Assembly: GCA_965367015.1 (NCBI GenBank) | Contig: CBDUGY010000111.1 | Span: 1 to 9,807, forward strand | Direction: 5' to 3' | Length of the DNA stretch: 9,807 bases | DNA from: CAXBES01 sp965367015 | Lineage (GTDB): Bacteria; Bacteroidota; Bacteroidia; Flavobacteriales; Flavobacteriaceae | Part shown: one piece after another, positions 6,919-9,807 of the stretch | How positions within the stretch are numbered: the stretch's first letter is position 1 | Layout: each line of letters opens with the position of its first letter | Program-made: the position numbers and the translations under genes | The notes under the pieces: generated by a model | Databases searched by the model: none | Told to the model about the DNA's origin: nothing | The model's input: the letters and a program-made list of their open reading frames with translations, nothing else

Positions 6919-6956
6919 ATAAATTTTTTGTATTTTTATTCTGAAACTTTTAAGCG

Positions 6957-8015
6957 CTACCTGATGATATACGGATTTTCGTTTTTGTAGTTACGAACTA
7001 CATAGTCCAATGCACTTTTGAGAATTTCTCCCATATTGGTAGATTTCTTAAAATTTACATCTCCTGTCAATTTCAATAATTCGCGTTGAAGTTCTTTAAT
7101 CTTCTCCTTTGTTGAAATTACATCATTCTTCATACAGTCTAACAGTTCATTAAGTCGTTCTTTCTCACTTGTGGCGCGTTTGGCCAATAAGGACCGTTCT
7201 TCACGTTTATACTGTTCGATAGATTCATCCCTAAGTAACTCGAGAGTCATTTTTACTAACTTACTATTCTCTTTTAAGAATTGAGGTTTGTAGACTTTTA
7301 CATTGCCCTCATAGCTTTGCTGGTCGAAATCGATGGCTCTTATTCTGTATTGTATTCTATCGAAATCATGAGTGAGAACCATCACATAATTATATGAACG
7401 CATATCACCTAAAAGACGTACAAAACAGCGCTCATTGAACTTAACAAATTCTTTCGCAATTTCCTTTCTGTCTTGCTCTGAGCAAAGAGCCAAGTTATTC
7501 TCAATAAAATCATCTCCGGGTATTCCCGAAATATGCTCTTCAATTAAAGTATTGCCATGAACTAAAAAGTTAATATGATTTGGAGAGAGCAGGTGCTCTA
7601 GCTCTAATCCATAGATTCTGGATGAATCAGCCTTTTTGATATACAGAAAGATATAGTTGTCGTTTAAAACGTTTCTAACTTTTACTCTAAAGGGTTTAGT
7701 GTTCCCAAAAGTACAATAGTCAATGCTATCGATATTTAAATATGGAAGCACCATGTCACTACCATCGGCATGCAAGATGGTGTACATCTTTTTTAAACTT
7801 AGCTCTATCTCTCCACGTTCCGATTCGGAATAATACGTACTTACCCAAAGAGTATCTTTGTCGTTTTTGTCGAAAATTGAAACCGAGCCCTGAAAACGGA
7901 GAAGATCGTCGTAATATATTGGGATTTTTATATTTCTCCCATGCCGAGTCAAGTATTCTGAAAGTTGCTTCGTTACTTTATAAGCGGGTTTTTTCTTCGA
8001 CATTAATTTTCTCAT
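6957..8015 (-). CDS. Unnamed protein with kinase/APH-like fold landmarks and C-terminal coiled coil
   Basis: I do not recognise a named family. The 352-aa product is soluble, with no signal peptide or membrane segment. Its middle reads like a kinase or aminoglycoside-phosphotransferase-type fold: FLYIKK (123-128) as a beta3 strand with Lys, ELEHLLSP (137-144) as an alphaC-like helix with Glu, EEHISGIPGDDF (159-170) as a hinge, GDMRSYNYVMV (203-213) as a catalytic loop with D204 and N209 at the D-x4-N spacing, and AIDFD (227-231) as the metal-binding segment. No clear glycine-rich loop is seen. Residues about 262-315 are highly charged and probably coiled coil. A start at codon 5 (8003, MSKKKPAYK) is plausible because a promoter box ends only four bases before 8015. 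It lies 93 bases upstream of pyc on the same strand and diverges from the DUF5916 gene. Substrate and role are unknown. Confidence 0.85.
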   Translation of the reverse strand: MRKLMSKKKPAYKVTKQLSEYLTRHGRNIKIPIYYDDLLRFQGSVSIFDKNDKDTLWVSTYYSESERGEIELSLKKMYTILHADGSDMVLPYLNIDSIDYCTFGNTKPFRVKVRNVLNDNYIFLYIKKADSSRIYGLELEHLLSPNHINFLVHGNTLIEEHISGIPGDDFIENNLALCSEQDRKEIAKEFVKFNERCFVRLLGDMRSYNYVMVLTHDFDRIQYRIRAIDFDQQSYEGNVKVYKPQFLKENSKLVKMTLELLRDESIEQYKREERSLLAKRATSEKERLNELLDCMKNDVISTKEKIKELQRELLKLTGDVNFKKSTNMGEILKSALDYVVRNYKNENPYIIR

Positions 8016-8019
8016 CGTG

Positions 8020-8027
8020 CAAAGATA
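8020..8027 (-). promoter_or_regulatory. -7 promoter element of the unnamed kinase-like gene
   Basis: The minus strand reads TATCTTTG, a full match to TAnnTTTG. A TTG (8046-8044) lies 16 bases upstream, slightly closer than usual. Transcription would start around 8016, almost on the ATG at 8015. The mRNA would then be leaderless, or the real start is the ATG at 8003. Confidence 0.6.
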
Positions 8028-8091
8028 AGTATTTATTGAAAGGCAAGATGAATCTTACGAAAGTGTTAAAGTTTTCTTAAAGAACAATTGA

Positions 8092-8102
8092 ATGTGTCAC
8101 AT
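8092..8102. promoter_or_regulatory. Short dyad in the divergent promoter region
   Basis: ATGTGtCACAT is a perfect dyad around one central base, in the 125-bp gap between the divergent kinase-like and DUF5916 genes. It could be an operator, but it is short and has no second copy here. I found no good TAnnTTTG box for the plus-strand gene. The best spacing-based candidate, TTG-N19-TACTACAC, matches only the TA of the -7 element. Confidence 0.2.
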
Positions 8103-8140
8103 GAATGTTTACTACACGTCTTTTTAACAAACTAACCCAT

Positions 8141-9807
8141 ATGCTCACTTTGCAAAAACTCATCACAGTTGCGTGTTTAAGCATTTTTTCATTTGCCTTA
8201 TCTCAAACTGAAACTACTTCCGAAGAAGAAATAAAATCATACGATAAAAGAGTCTATACCACGAAATCTGTCGCAAGCCTTGGACCGATTACAATTGATG
8301 GAAATTTAGACGATGCTGCGTGGAATGAAGTTGATTGGACTTCAGACTATCTTGAATTTGAACCAGATAACGGTACAGCACCGACGGAGCAAACAAAAAT
8401 GAAGATCGTTTATGATGAAAATAATCTGTACGTAGCATTTAAATGTTACCAAAAAGACCCTTCAAAAATCGAGAAAAGAATGGGGCGTCGCGACGATTTT
8501 CCCGGGGATTGGGTTGAAATTAATATCGATAGTTACGACGACGATCGCACGGGATTCTCTTTTACAATATCTGCATCCGGAGTAAAAGGAGATGAGTTCA
8601 TTTCCAACAATGGAAATTTTGACGGGAGTTGGAATCCCATATGGTTTGTTGATACGAAAATAGATTCTGATGGCTGGACCGCCGAAATGCGTATTCCTTT
8701 GAGTCAGTTGCGATTTAGTGCTGCCGAAGAGCAGGTCTGGGGATTGCAATCTACCCGTCGATATTTCGCTAACGAAGAACGTTCTACTTGGCAGCCCTTA
8801 CCACCTAATCCGCCGGGCTGGGTAAGCGAATTCGGTGAATTGAGAGGAATCAGGGGAATAAAACCTCAGAAACAGCTGGAAATTCAACCCTACACCGTTG
8901 CTCAATTAGACACCTATGAGAAGGAGGTGGGAAACCCATTCAGAGATGGTAATGATTCTCGTTTTACGGCGGGATTAGATGCTAAAATTGGGATAACCAA
9001 CGATCTCACATTAGATCTTACTGTGAACCCCGATTTTGGTCAGGTAGATGCAGATCCGGGTGCTGTAGCATTAGATGGTTTCGAAATATTTTTTCAGGAA
9101 CGTCGGCCATTTTTTGTAGAGAATAAGAGTGTGTACGATTATAGGGTGAACGGTTCAGATAATTTGTTCTTTTCCAGGCGTATTGGTAGAAGTCCGCAAG
9201 GATACGCAAGCGGCAACAACATAGCGTATGTAGACCAGCCTAATAACACAACCATTTTAGGTGCAGCGAAATTTAGTGGCAAGACGAAAGATGGTTGGAC
9301 TATTGGTATCTTGGAAAGTATTACCGGAAAGGAATTTGCCGATGTGGTAAACGAGGATGGGAGTGAAGAAGAGTCATTAGTCGAGCCACTTACAAATTAT
9401 TTCGTAGGGAGGGTACAAAAAGATTTCAATGATCGCAATAGTAACGTGGGAGGAATATTTACGGCCACACACAGAAATATGGATCCGAATGTCTCATTCT
9501 TACATTCTCATGCCTATTCTGGCGGTTTAGACTTGCAGCACAATTGGAAAGAACGAACTTTTTATTTAGTTGGAAAAGCAACTTTTAGCCATGTGCGAGG
9601 AAGTACAGAGGCCATCACCCAAACACAAACCTCACTTACCCATTTATTTCAAAGAGTTGATGCGGGTCACGTGGAGGTAGATCCTAATAAAACCTCACTA
9701 ACCGGTACCGGTGGAAATTTTGAAATAGGTAAAAACGGAGCAGGAGCCTGGCGTTATTGGTTTGGGGGAAGCTGGAACTCGCCCGAATATGCATTAAATG
9801 ACATTGG
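8141..9807 (+). CDS. DUF5916 / CBM9-like outer-membrane protein, 3' end outside window
   Basis: 555 codons are visible with no stop. The N-terminus MLTLQKLITVACLSIFSFALSQ is a signal peptide with cleavage likely near residue 20-22. Residues about 48-235 form a carbohydrate-binding-family-9-like domain: GPITIDGNLDDAAWNEVDW (48-66), MKIVYDENNLYVAFKCY (87-103), WVEINIDSYDD (124-134), and GWTAEMRIPLSQLRF (178-192). The DUF5916 hallmark is at 296-328: NPDFGQVDADPGAVALDG, then FEIFFQERRPFFVEN. FFSRRIGR follows at 343-350. The alternating strands after this fit an outer-membrane beta-barrel. Family members as I recall run to roughly 700-900 aa, so the C-terminal part of the barrel is missing. An in-frame ATG at 8105 would prepend 12 residues, but 8141 gives the cleaner signal peptide. 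The family's function is unknown; sugar binding is only inferred from the fold. Confidence 0.9.
   Translation, partial: MLTLQKLITVACLSIFSFALSQTETTSEEEIKSYDKRVYTTKSVASLGPITIDGNLDDAAWNEVDWTSDYLEFEPDNGTAPTEQTKMKIVYDENNLYVAFKCYQKDPSKIEKRMGRRDDFPGDWVEINIDSYDDDRTGFSFTISASGVKGDEFISNNGNFDGSWNPIWFVDTKIDSDGWTAEMRIPLSQLRFSAAEEQVWGLQSTRRYFANEERSTWQPLPPNPPGWVSEFGELRGIRGIKPQKQLEIQPYTVAQLDTYEKEVGNPFRDGNDSRFTAGLDAKIGITNDLTLDLTVNPDFGQVDADPGAVALDGFEIFFQERRPFFVENKSVYDYRVNGSDNLFFSRRIGRSPQGYASGNNIAYVDQPNNTTILGAAKFSGKTKDGWTIGILESITGKEFADVVNEDGSEEESLVEPLTNYFVGRVQKDFNDRNSNVGGIFTATHRNMDPNVSFLHSHAYSGGLDLQHNWKERTFYLVGKATFSHVRGSTEAITQTQTSLTHLFQRVDAGHVEVDPNKTSLTGTGGNFEIGKNGAGAWRYWFGGSWNSPEYALNDI

Noticed and set aside
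8105..8140. Upstream in-frame ATG for the DUF5916 gene
   Set aside because: It would add 12 residues before an already standard signal peptide; the start at 8141 is simpler.
8462..8749. Minus-strand open frame inside the DUF5916 gene
   Set aside because: It is antisense to the CBM9-like domain, which is clearly the coding strand.
9018..9209. Minus-strand open frame inside the DUF5916 gene
   Set aside because: It is antisense to the conserved DUF5916 hallmark region and has no recognisable protein features.

Overview
The window looks like chromosomal DNA from a member of the Flavobacteriia (Bacteroidota). It is AT-rich. The proteins read as flavobacterial: the L13 N-terminus MDTLSYKT, a long Lys/Ala-rich tail on S2, and a DUF5916 outer-membrane protein. 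Translation starts lack well-placed Shine-Dalgarno sequences, and the promoters fit the Bacteroidetes pattern TTG-N19-TAnnTTTG. I infer the class from these traits and cannot name a genus.

Six genes lie co-directionally on the minus strand. In transcription order they are an unnamed 352-aa protein (8015 to 6957), pyruvate carboxylase pyc (6863 to 3411), then rplM, rpsI, rpsB and tsf (3221 to 172). A strong intrinsic terminator (117 to 81) follows tsf. A good promoter at 3311-3340 starts the ribosomal/EF-Ts unit. rplM and rpsI overlap by one base. rpsB and tsf have longer leaders (213 and 81 nt) that contain hairpins. A seventh gene, a DUF5916/CBM9-like outer-membrane protein, starts at 8141 on the plus strand, diverges from the unnamed gene across a 125-bp gap, and runs off the right edge.

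The ribosomal block makes two small-subunit proteins, one large-subunit protein and the EF-Tu nucleotide exchange factor. pyc is a complete single-chain anaplerotic enzyme. The DUF5916 protein is exported and of unknown function.

Two items merit most attention. First, the unnamed protein carries what reads as a full set of kinase/aminoglycoside-phosphotransferase-type landmarks: a beta3-like Lys, an alphaC-like Glu, a hinge with IPG, GDxxxxN and IDFD. It therefore looks like an undescribed atypical kinase-fold protein. Second, a short hairpin core (CCTTTGyTAAGG, with a variant at rplM) recurs in the leaders of rplM, rpsB and tsf, which are the three genes of this unit with a separate leader. 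No mobile element, CRISPR array, tRNA or rRNA was seen. The longest gene-free stretch is 213 bp (2167-2379).
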